6,272 nucleotides of DNA from Chloroflexota bacterium (GTDB lineage: Bacteria; Chloroflexota; Limnocylindria; QHBO01), in contig JACDHU010000110.1 of the NCBI GenBank assembly GCA_013820865.1, positions 1 through 6,272 of the forward strand, read 5' to 3'. Both the position numbers and the translations under genes were made by a program. Below are positions 1-4,848 of this stretch, piece after piece (position 1 is the first letter of the stretch; each line of letters opens with the position of its first letter). The notes under the pieces are model-generated. The model ran no database searches. It had not been told where the DNA came from and saw nothing but the letters and a program-made list of their open reading frames with translations.

Positions 1-191
1 TCGACGATAGCGTCGACGTGGTCCGCGAACGTGATCCCAGAGCGGTCCGTGTCGATGGAGTCGAGGCCGGGGAGCGTGATCGCGGTGACGTCGTGACCAT
101 CGGCGCGGAGCGTATTCGCCACGTCATTCCATGCCCATGCGCCGAGCCAGAAGCCCGGGACCAGGATGATCGGTGCGGATTGTTCAGCCAT
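1..191 (-). CDS. alpha/beta fold hydrolase, N-terminal part (cut by window edge)
   Basis: Only the first 63 codons are visible; the gene runs off the left edge. The protein opens with a short strand and the segment VPGFWLGAWAW (about residues 11-21), the usual oxyanion-hole region after the first core strand of alpha/beta hydrolases. It continues with TLRADGHDVTAITLPGLDS, typical of the family's second strand and loop. The catalytic serine, acid and histidine lie outside the window, so activity and substrate cannot be judged. The ATG overlaps the end of the upstream acetyltransferase gene by 8 bases. It is preceded by a good Shine-Dalgarno (AGGAG, complement of 196-200) four bases away, so translation is probably coupled. 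It is the last visible gene of the cyclase-like/GNAT/hydrolase unit. Family is seen and well supported; function is unknown. Confidence 0.85.
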   Translation of the reverse strand, partial: MAEQSAPIILVPGFWLGAWAWNDVANTLRADGHDVTAITLPGLDSIDTDRSGITFADHVDAIV

Positions 192-834
192 GTCTCTCCT
201 CGGTGCTGGTGGATGGGTTGGATAGCGTGCCATCGAAGTCAATGCGCATCACGAGTCGACGCTTCCCCGGGCGGGAGACCTCTCGCATCCCGGCGGCGGC
301 GAAGATGCTCTCGCTGCCGGGGTGGATCTCGTCCCAGGTGACCTCACCGACCGCGGTGCGATAGGGATATGCCTCCAGCGCCCTCGCGCCGCGTGCCCGC
401 GCGTGCTCGACCGCCGCGGCGGCGAGCGCGTACGTGATTCCGCTGCTGCGAAAGCCGGCGCGGACGAGGACGCAGGTGACCGACCAAACGCTTCCGTCGG
501 ATCGGTCCTCGTTCCGCCCTTCCCACGGAACGCGGTAGACCCGCGCCAGCCCGAAGTAGGCTGGACGCGGCTCCACCGCGCACCATCCGACTGGCTCTCT
601 GTCGAGGTGGGCCACGATGCCGCTGGTGGCGTCTGCAGACGGGTCACCGCACCGCGCCTGCCCTCGGAGCCGCTCGCGGCGCTCGTCGCGCGGGAACTTC
701 GAGAACGCCTCGCCCGGGTGGAGCTTGTACCGCTGACAGAAGCAGGTCGCCGGCGAGCCACGATCTCCGAACACGGCGAGCAGATCCTCGCACGATGCCT
801 TGTTGGCGGGGACGACGCGGATGTCAGTCCTCAC
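184..834 (-). CDS. GNAT family N-acetyltransferase
   Basis: A 216-residue protein, probably a cytosolic acyltransferase that moves an acetyl group from acetyl-CoA to an amine; the substrate is unknown. The acetyl-CoA binding signature is visible as CVLVRAGFRSSGI (about 121-133), followed by the helix ALAAAAVEHARARGARALEAYP and a C-terminal segment IFAAAGMREVSRPGKRRLVMRI, as in GNAT proteins. A CFCQRYK segment near residue 31 resembles the Cys-rich N-terminal stretch of one actinobacterial/chloroflexal GNAT subgroup. The open frame continues upstream, but that part reads Arg/Gly-rich antisense-like sequence. I therefore chose the GTG whose GTGA overlaps the stop codon of the cyclase-like gene. 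The 3' end overlaps the next hydrolase gene by 8 bases. It is the middle gene of a coupled three-gene unit. Confidence 0.88.
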   Translation of the reverse strand: MRTDIRVVPANKASCEDLLAVFGDRGSPATCFCQRYKLHPGEAFSKFPRDERRERLRGQARCGDPSADATSGIVAHLDREPVGWCAVEPRPAYFGLARVYRVPWEGRNEDRSDGSVWSVTCVLVRAGFRSSGITYALAAAAVEHARARGARALEAYPYRTAVGEVTWDEIHPGSESIFAAAGMREVSRPGKRRLVMRIDFDGTLSNPSTSTEERHG

Positions 835-1769
835 GAGGGCTCGGCCGTCGCGGCCTCCGGTTTCCATCGGCCCGCCCAGTGGAGAGTGCGCAGGGCACGG
901 AGCGTGATCCATCGGCTCGGATTGCCCTCGGACTCCCCGAGATCCACCGGCAGCCTGTCGTGGTAGGCGTGGTCCAGGGGCCAGCGACCGTCGGCATCTC
1001 GCTTCGACTCGAGGATGTCGAGCGCCTCCGTCATCCGGTCGTCCGCCGCCGGCCTTGCCTGCCGGAAGTAGTCGACGACGCGCGCGACGTCGTAGAACCA
1101 CGCGTTTGGGAAGCCGATGAAGAGCCAGCGCTTCTGCCCGATCTCGCCGTCCGACAGCCGGCGGAGCAGGTCCCGCTCAAGGAGGTACTCCTCGCCCCGA
1201 ACGCGCGCCGCCGCAACGTCGCCGTTCGCCCCGTTGGACTGCTCGTACTCCAGTAGTCCCTCGAGCACGTTGAGCGTCGAGTCGAACGAGCCGCGCGTCG
1301 AGCCGTTCTCCTGCTCGCAGTTCCAGCCGCCGTCCGCCATCTGCTCGGTCAGGAGCCGGTCGACGATCCCGCGCACGTCCTGGCCGAAGTAGGCACCGAT
1401 GGCGACTGCCCGGCCGTTGATGCAGGGCTCGACCTCACCCTCGAAGAACCGGAGATTCGGGTCGTAGTCCCACCGAGCCGCCTCGTGCACCGGCGCGATC
1501 GCCCGCCGCGCCTCCTCGCCCACCGGATCCAGGCCGAACCGGTACAGCAGGGTGAGCGTCGCCTCCGTGGAGATCCACTCGGGGAAGTACGTGCCGCCGC
1601 CCCATCGGCCATCCGGGTCCTGGGCAGCAAGTAACTGGGCTCCCCATCCCTCGGTGGCGATCCTCGCACGCTCGGCGGCGACGTCTTCGGCGGACGCATC
1701 GGTCAGGTCGCGCATCACCTGCCAGCGGATGGCGGGATCGGAGTCGAGGAGCCAATCGATCACAGTCAT
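831..1769 (-). CDS. squalene-cyclase-like alpha/alpha-toroid protein
   Basis: A 312-residue soluble protein of the terpenoid cyclase/prenyltransferase toroid fold, of the type usually annotated as squalene cyclase. Three QW-like repeats are visible, at about residues 46-56 (LLAAQDPDGRW), 139-149 (LLTEQMADGGW) and 242-253 (ending DADGRW). The conserved segment EGEVEPCINGR lies near residue 110. I see no DxDD motif, the proton donor of true squalene-hopene cyclases, and the protein is about half their length, so cyclase activity is doubtful. The frame extends 13 codons further to an ATG at 1806-1808. I prefer the ATG at 1767-1769 because the extension lies on a repeated promoter block whose second copy has an in-frame stop there, and because MTVIDWLLDSDP is the family's usual N terminus. 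There is no Shine-Dalgarno, so a leaderless mRNA is likely. It is the first gene of a unit with GNAT and hydrolase genes. Confidence 0.85.
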   Translation of the reverse strand: MTVIDWLLDSDPAIRWQVMRDLTDASAEDVAAERARIATEGWGAQLLAAQDPDGRWGGGTYFPEWISTEATLTLLYRFGLDPVGEEARRAIAPVHEAARWDYDPNLRFFEGEVEPCINGRAVAIGAYFGQDVRGIVDRLLTEQMADGGWNCEQENGSTRGSFDSTLNVLEGLLEYEQSNGANGDVAAARVRGEEYLLERDLLRRLSDGEIGQKRWLFIGFPNAWFYDVARVVDYFRQARPAADDRMTEALDILESKRDADGRWPLDHAYHDRLPVDLGESEGNPSRWITLRALRTLHWAGRWKPEAATAEPS

Positions 1770-1813
1770 GTGACCATTCTGCATCGGGTAGGTGACAGGT
1801 TCCGACATGAATG
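1739..1813 (-). repeat. copy A of duplicated promoter/start block
   Basis: This 75-base block aligns without gaps to 3936-4010 on the same strand, with 59 identical positions by my hand count. It includes an 18-base perfect core, TGTCGGAACCTGTCACCT (complement of 1790-1807). The block covers the promoter, the ATG at 1769 and the first ten codons of the cyclase-like gene, ending within the codons for LLDS. Similarity stops sharply on both sides. Confidence 0.75.
1776..1803 (-). promoter_or_regulatory. putative promoter of the cyclase-like gene
   Basis: Read on the minus strand, GGAACC (complement of 1798-1803) is followed after 16 bases by CAGAAT (1776-1781), and six bases later comes the ATG at 1769. 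GGAAC-type -35 boxes are typical of many ECF sigma factors; the -10 position and the short distance fit a leaderless transcript. The same arrangement, with TAGCAT as -10, recurs at 3973-4000. The assignment is inferred from spacing and conservation only. Confidence 0.45.
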
Positions 1814-1825
1814 CGATATCTGGCC

Positions 1826-1846
1826 GTCAGCTGACCTCGACCGGTC
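1826..1846. repeat. two short palindromes upstream of the cyclase-like promoter
   Basis: GTCAGCTGAC (1826-1835) and GACCGGTC (1839-1846) are perfect palindromes of 10 and 8 bases, three bases apart. They lie between the end of the hydrolase gene and the promoter block of the cyclase-like gene. They could be a regulator site or a weak stem region; in GC-rich DNA such short palindromes also occur by chance. Confidence 0.25.
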
Positions 1847-1863
1847 ACCTGCATCGGTCAGTG

Positions 1864-2733
1864 CTACTCGAGAATCTCGCGCAGCTTCGCCGCGAAGGCG
1901 TCGGGCTCGCCCGTTTGGCCGTATTCGCCTCCGAGGAAGCCGCCGTGATCGCCTGGGAAGGCGACTGGCTCCGTGCCCAGCCGATCGGCGACGGCGTGCG
2001 CTCCTCGGTTCGCCATCTCCGTCTCCGATCCCACGCCGGCGGCCATGACGATCCGGGTAGATGCGGTACGGAGGGCGTCGAAGTCCGGCTCGTAGTGCGT
2101 GCACGTCACGATGTTCTGGCCGAGCAGCGCATCGGTCCGGGATCCGTCGTCCTCGGCCGGCATCCCGAACATCTGTGGGTCCGGGCCCGGCTGGCGGGCG
2201 AACTCGTCCGTCATCGGTCCCTTGTGGCTGACGACCGCGATGAAGTGCGCGATGCCCGCGCCAAATCCACTGCGCTGGTACGTTTCGCCGACCGCGCGAC
2301 AGGTCGCCAGCGCGGCCTCGCGGTCGGGCAGGATCGAGCCGAGCGGCGGCTCGTGTGCGACGAGCGTCCGCACGTCCTCGGGGTGCTTTGCGACCAGCGC
2401 CAACGCATTCACCGCGCCGCCACTGCTTGCGAACAGGTCGACCGGTCCGCCCACCTCCTGGATGAGCCGATGCAGGTCGTTCGCGTGCTCGTCCGGCGTG
2501 GACTGCGACGTCGGATCAGGCTTCGTGCTGCGATCGACGCCACGCGGGTCGTAGGTCATGACCGTCCGGTCGGCGAAGTGGCTCGCCAGGCTGCCGAATC
2601 CGCTGGCGCCCATCGGTGACCCGATGAGGAACAGGACGGGCTCGTCGGCCGATCCTCGCCGCACGTCGTAGGTCAGCGTTGCTCCGGGCACGTCCAGGGT
2701 CTGTGTCGTCGTCTTGATCGCGGCCGTGGTCAC
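1864..2733 (-). CDS. alpha/beta fold hydrolase
   Basis: A complete 289-residue cytosolic alpha/beta hydrolase with no signal peptide. The first core strand and oxyanion region are VLFLIGSPMGA (33-43), then TYDPRGVDRS (60-69). The nucleophile elbow is FASSGGA with Ser104 the likely nucleophile (the usual first Gly of GxSxG is replaced by Ala). The catalytic His is probably His263 in PGDHGGF. The acid is less clear, perhaps Glu237 in AAGVGSETEM. It resembles the large group of esterase/haloperoxidase-like hydrolases; the substrate is unknown. The start is GTG, set by a strong Shine-Dalgarno seven bases upstream. It lies 96 bases after the SRPBCC gene on the same strand and may be the third gene of the ArsR unit, although it has its own ribosome binding site. 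Confidence 0.9.
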   Translation of the reverse strand: MTTAAIKTTTQTLDVPGATLTYDVRRGSADEPVLFLIGSPMGASGFGSLASHFADRTVMTYDPRGVDRSTKPDPTSQSTPDEHANDLHRLIQEVGGPVDLFASSGGAVNALALVAKHPEDVRTLVAHEPPLGSILPDREAALATCRAVGETYQRSGFGAGIAHFIAVVSHKGPMTDEFARQPGPDPQMFGMPAEDDGSRTDALLGQNIVTCTHYEPDFDALRTASTRIVMAAGVGSETEMANRGAHAVADRLGTEPVAFPGDHGGFLGGEYGQTGEPDAFAAKLREILE

Positions 2734-2740
2734 GATGTTC

Positions 2741-2747
2741 TCTCCTT
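2741..2747 (-). promoter_or_regulatory. Shine-Dalgarno fixing a GTG start
   Basis: AAGGAGA on the minus strand lies seven bases before the GTG at 2731-2733. It decides this non-ATG start for the alpha/beta hydrolase; the nearby ATG at 2756-2758 is in another frame. Confidence 0.7.
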
Positions 2748-2829
2748 GGGTTGATCATTGTTGTTGAGAAGACTCGGCTGACGGGCGAAAGTCATCGGAC
2801 GACCCTTCGGTAGGTGGCCGATGCCTTGG

Positions 2830-3336
2830 TCATCCCTGCGCGACCTTGTCCTCCGCGAGGATGGCGTCGATCTGGCCGACCGCCTGCGTGATGCCCTCCT
2901 CCATGCCCATGGCGACGAGCTGCTCCATGGCCTCTGCGCTCGGGAAGATGCTGTGGATCGACATCCGGGTGCGGCCGTCGCCGATCGCCTCGATCGTCAC
3001 TTGGCTCTCGGTGCCCGGCAGATCGGTGTTCGGCGTGCCGTCGTCATTGGCGAAGCCGTCGCGGAAGACGAGCCGATGCGGCGGCTCGGCCTCGACGACG
3101 TCCCAGTAGCCGCGCGGCTGGTCGCCATCGGGTCCGGTCATGTGGTACTCCACGCGGCCGCCAGGGCGCAGATCGTGCGCATCCACCGTGGCCGGGTAGG
3201 TCGGCGGACCCCACCAGCGCTCGAGCTGGCGCGAGTCGGCCCACAGCTGCCACACCCGCTCGGCCGATGCGGCGAACTCGGCGTCGACAGTCATGGTCAG
3301 GGCATCGGGATCCTTGTGGACGGCGGTGACGGTCAT
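2830..3336 (-). CDS. SRPBCC/AHSA1-type START-like protein
   Basis: A complete 168-residue protein of the SRPBCC superfamily, AHSA1 (activator of Hsp90 ATPase homologue 1-like) branch, a helix-grip fold with a cavity for hydrophobic ligands. The family pattern is clear: FAASAERVWQLWADSRQLERWWGP (about 21-44), DLRPGGRVEYHM (55-66), a central strand EAEPPHRLVFRDGF and a long C-terminal helix GMEEGITQAVGQIDAIL (144-160). The ligand cannot be read from sequence. Its ATG overlaps the stop of the ArsR gene (ATGA), and a Shine-Dalgarno AAGGAG (complement of 3345-3350) lies eight bases upstream, so the two are co-translated. ArsR/SRPBCC pairs are very common in soil actinobacteria and chloroflexi, and the repressor probably controls this protein. 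Confidence 0.93.
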   Translation of the reverse strand: MTVTAVHKDPDALTMTVDAEFAASAERVWQLWADSRQLERWWGPPTYPATVDAHDLRPGGRVEYHMTGPDGDQPRGYWDVVEAEPPHRLVFRDGFANDDGTPNTDLPGTESQVTIEAIGDGRTRMSIHSIFPSAEAMEQLVAMGMEEGITQAVGQIDAILAEDKVAQG

Positions 3337-3668
3337 GCGTGTGTCTCCTTCGTGTCGGCGATGAGGTCGGTCATGCGGTCAATCCGACCGCGCCATAGCT
3401 CCTCGTATTGGTCCATCAGGCGGCGCGCCACGCGCAGCCCCGCGAGATTGGTGCGGACAACTTTGCGACGGCCGATGCGCTGCTTGGTGACCAGGCCCGC
3501 CCGCTCGAGCACCGCCACGTGCTTCTGGACTGCTGCGAAGCTCATGGGGTAGTGGTCGGCGAGCTCGGCGACGCCCTCCTCGCCGTCGATCGCCCGGCGA
3601 ACAATGTCACGTCTCGTGGCATCCGCCAGCGCGGCAAAGACGCGATCGACGTCAGTCGCGGTGTTCAT
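3333..3668 (-). CDS. ArsR-family winged-helix repressor
   Basis: A 111-residue DNA-binding regulator with the ArsR opening DRVFAALADATRRDIVRRAIDGE (about 8-30). The recognition helix region is PMSFAAVQKHVAVLERAGLV (41-60), followed by the wing IGRRKVVRTN. There are no Cys residues for metal sensing, so it belongs to the non-metal ArsR branch usually paired with SRPBCC proteins. The frame could begin four codons earlier (ATG at 3678-3680), but that ATG lies inside an inverted repeat and the -10 box. The ATG at 3666-3668 fits the family start MNTATD and a leaderless message. It overlaps the SRPBCC gene by four bases. It probably represses its own operon through the adjacent inverted repeat. Confidence 0.92.
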   Translation of the reverse strand: MNTATDVDRVFAALADATRRDIVRRAIDGEEGVAELADHYPMSFAAVQKHVAVLERAGLVTKQRIGRRKVVRTNLAGLRVARRLMDQYEELWRGRIDRMTDLIADTKETHA

Positions 3669-3670
3669 TG

Positions 3671-3690
3671 ATACAACCATACGGTTGTAT
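3671..3690. promoter_or_regulatory. inverted-repeat operator for the ArsR repressor
   Basis: ATACAACC (3671-3678) and GGTTGTAT (3683-3690) form a perfect 8-bp inverted repeat around ATAC, three bases upstream of the ArsR start codon. It overlaps the -10 box, the normal place for an autorepressor site. The symmetry is seen; binding by the ArsR protein is inferred. Confidence 0.75.
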
Positions 3691-3705
3691 GGAATTGGAT
3701 GTCAA
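3676..3705 (-). promoter_or_regulatory. sigma-70-type leaderless promoter of the ArsR unit
   Basis: On the minus strand a perfect TTGACA (complement of 3700-3705) is followed after 18 bases by TATGGT (3676-3681). The ArsR ATG comes seven bases after the -10 box and there is no Shine-Dalgarno, which predicts transcription starting at or near the A of ATG. Confidence 0.65.
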
Positions 3706-3738
3706 TAGACGTCTCTCGGCCCTGGTTCGTTGCCCTAT

Positions 3739-3774
3739 GCGATGCGCCGTATGTCCCGGGGGGAGGCGTATCGC
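3739..3774. other. strong hairpin in the intergenic region
   Basis: GCGATGCGCC (3739-3748) pairs with GGCGTATCGC (3765-3774), ten pairs with one G-U wobble and a 16-base loop. No T-run follows on either strand. It lies between the ArsR promoter and the truncated cyclase-like remnant. It could stop transcripts entering from the remnant's promoter or be a leftover of a mobile sequence. Confidence 0.4.
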
Positions 3775-3795
3775 CCGCGCCGGCCATCGGTTGGG

Positions 3796-3966
3796 TCAAT
3801 TGCTGTACTGACGGGCAATAGGCGAGAAATGAGCATGGCGAGAGGACATCCCACGCTCGTCATCGGTCCAAGTCCGGGTCATCCTCCGCCTAATGCCCAC
3901 TAAGACGTCAAATGACCTAACGCGGGCGCTCTCGGCGGAGTCGAGCAGCCATTCGCTGACGTTCAT
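3796..3966 (-). pseudogene. truncated remnant of a squalene-cyclase-like paralogue
   Basis: A 56-codon frame begins MNVSEWLLDS, matching MTVIDWLLDS of the intact gene at 831-1769. Similarity ends after about ten codons and the rest is unrelated and unrecognised. The upstream 44 bases also match the intact gene's promoter region without gaps. The best reading is a paralogue that lost nearly all of its body by deletion, keeping promoter and start. Whether the 56-residue peptide is made is unknown. Confidence 0.5.
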
Positions 3967-4010
3967 GGGTCCATGCTAGGCCGCGAAGGTGACAGGTTCC
4001 GACAGGAATG
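3936..4010 (-). repeat. copy B of duplicated promoter/start block
   Basis: Second copy of the block at 1739-1813, in the same orientation about 2.2 kb away. The perfect 18-base core lies at the complement of 3987-4004. Differences cluster between the core and the -10 box and at third codon positions of the first codons, as expected of an old paralogous pair rather than a recent copy. Confidence 0.75.
3973..4000 (-). promoter_or_regulatory. putative promoter of the cyclase-like remnant
   Basis: On the minus strand GGAACC (complement of 3995-4000) lies 16 bases from TAGCAT (3973-3978), six bases before the ATG at 3964-3966. It matches the promoter of the intact gene in position and spacing. 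The in-frame TAG here shows that the upstream block is not coding in this copy. Confidence 0.45.
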
Positions 4011-4016
4011 GAGAGG

Positions 4017-4029
4017 TACGGTGGGCGGC
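4017..4029 (+). promoter_or_regulatory. putative leaderless -10 box of the DinB gene
   Basis: TACGGT (4017-4022) lies seven bases before the ATG at 4030. Eighteen of the 20 bases at 4015-4034 recur at 4741-4760, before another start codon. A purine-rich GGAGAGG at 4010-4016 could instead be a Shine-Dalgarno but sits 13 bases away, which is too far to be convincing. Confidence 0.45.
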
Positions 4030-4536
4030 ATGAGCAACCAGACGATACGACCGGCGTACAGCAAGTGGCCCGAGTACAACCGGCTCTTCTGCGACGCGGT
4101 CGCCGCTCTGACCGATGAGCAGCTCGCGATCAAGCCCTCCCCGGACCGATGGCCGCTCTGGGCGACCGTCGGCCATACCGCCTGCCAGCGCGTGTTCTGG
4201 CTGTGTGACTTCGCCGGTGAGCCCGGCGCGGAGACGACGCCATTCACGAACGCAACATACAACTGCCCGGGAGACGACGACCTTGAGCACGTGCTCAGTG
4301 CCGGTCAGCTGGTCGATGCCCTCGACTCGACCTTCCGCATCGTCGAGGGCTGCCTGGACCGATGGACGCTTGATATGCTCCACGAGGAGATCCGTCGCCC
4401 CGAATGGGACGGTACGTGGGTCCATAGCCGAGGCGCGGTCATCCAGCGCGTGTTCGCTCACGACATTTCCCACACTGCCGAGGTCAACGAGGCGCTCGGG
4501 ATCGCCGGCCTGCTGCAGATCAACCTGTGGGACTGA
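4030..4536 (+). CDS. DinB/YfiT-like metal-dependent protein
   Basis: A complete 168-residue protein of the DinB/YfiT four-helix-bundle superfamily. The N-terminal helix carries WPEYNRLFCDAVAALTDEQLAIKPS (about 13-37). Three His residues in the usual metal-binding places are visible: His49 in WATVGHTA, and His144 and His148 in FAHDISHTAEVNE. Members include thiol transferases such as bacillithiol- or mycothiol-dependent enzymes and many proteins of unknown role. With all three His present it probably binds a divalent metal; the substrate is unknown. The frame extends 19 codons upstream across the divergent promoter block, so I start at MSNQT. It is followed two bases later by a truncated tandem copy. 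The gene is transcribed divergently from the cyclase-like remnant. Confidence 0.9.
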   Translation: MSNQTIRPAYSKWPEYNRLFCDAVAALTDEQLAIKPSPDRWPLWATVGHTACQRVFWLCDFAGEPGAETTPFTNATYNCPGDDDLEHVLSAGQLVDALDSTFRIVEGCLDRWTLDMLHEEIRRPEWDGTWVHSRGAVIQRVFAHDISHTAEVNEALGIAGLLQINLWD

Positions 4537-4538
4537 GG

Positions 4539-4790
4539 ATGACGATGATGCGACTCTCCTACGACATGTGGCCGCAGTACAACCGCCGTCTGCGCGGGGC
4601 CATCGCGGCCCTGACCGAAGAAAAGCTGGCCATCCGCCCATCGGCCGATGGTTTCCGGCGGGATCCGACATGGGCTGGGAGGACGATCTCGACCATCCGC
4701 GCAATCGAGGTCACGGCCCCAACGTGGGCCATCGAGCGGCGGTACGCTTGGCGGCATGAGATGCACCGTGCGAACCGGGACCCGCGATGA
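4539..4790 (+). pseudogene. truncated tandem DinB copy
   Basis: Begins two bases after the stop of the intact DinB gene (TGA-GG-ATG). Residues 8-37 align with residues 10-39 of that protein at 18 of 30 identical positions (WPxYNR, AALTxE, LAIxPS). The match ends exactly where the intact protein continues WPLWATVGHTA. The remaining 45 residues (FRRDPTW onward) are unrelated to DinB in any frame I checked, and all three metal-ligand His positions are missing. The tail keeps GC-rich third codon positions, so an 83-residue product could still be made. It is most likely a decayed duplicate after deletion or fusion. Confidence 0.6.
4743..4755 (+). promoter_or_regulatory. putative leaderless -10 box before the leader ORF
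   Basis: TACGCT (4743-4748) lies seven bases before ATG 4756-4758, within a 20-base stretch that matches the DinB start region at 18 positions. I see no convincing -35 hexamer at the usual distance. It may drive the leader ORF and the membrane protein gene behind it. Confidence 0.4.
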
Positions 4791-4848
4791 CACGCTCGGC
4801 GCACGGCCTGAATGGGCCGAGGGCGACTTGCCGATGGCGCGCGCGTGA
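4756..4848 (+). CDS. possible 30-residue leader ORF coupled to the TrkA-C gene
   Basis: A 30-codon frame starting MRCTVRTGTRDD and ending in a TGA that overlaps the GTG start of the membrane protein gene as GTGA. The start follows a TANNNT box by seven bases and there is no Shine-Dalgarno. The downstream GTG also lacks a clear ribosome site, so coupled translation through this ORF would explain how it is read. The peptide is not recognised. It overlaps the tail of the truncated DinB copy in another frame. This is inference from spacing alone. Confidence 0.35.
   Translation: MRCTVRTGTRDDTLGARPEWAEGDLPMARA

Noticed and set aside
322..966. Plus-strand open frame opposite the GNAT gene
   Set aside because: No recognisable domain, while the opposite strand has the acetyl-CoA binding signature and coupled start and stop codons.
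835..1101. Upstream extension of the GNAT reading frame to an ATG-type start at 1101
   Set aside because: It is Arg/Gly-rich, lies wholly antisense-frame to the end of the cyclase-like gene on the same strand, and a GTGA overlap start at 834 fits the family N terminus.
1770..1808. A 13-codon N-terminal extension (MSEPVT...) of the cyclase-like protein
   Set aside because: The extension is the conserved promoter block; the second copy has an in-frame TAG here, so it is not conserved as coding.
1792..2619. Long plus-strand open frame opposite the alpha/beta hydrolase
   Set aside because: A GC-rich antisense shadow; the minus-strand frame carries the full hydrolase motif set.
2793..2823. Possible stem CATCGG/CCGATG between the SRPBCC and hydrolase genes
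   Set aside because: Six pairs over a 19-base loop without a T-run, and the two genes are probably co-transcribed; too weak to annotate.
3829..3903. A 24-codon plus-strand frame (starts MSMARGHP) in the intergenic gap
   Set aside because: Short, Pro-rich, no leaderless -10 box at the right distance and only a poorly placed purine run; no support.
3973..4029. A 19-codon N-terminal extension of the DinB protein
   Set aside because: It would translate the divergent promoter block; DinB similarity begins after MSNQT, confirmed by alignment with the tandem copy.
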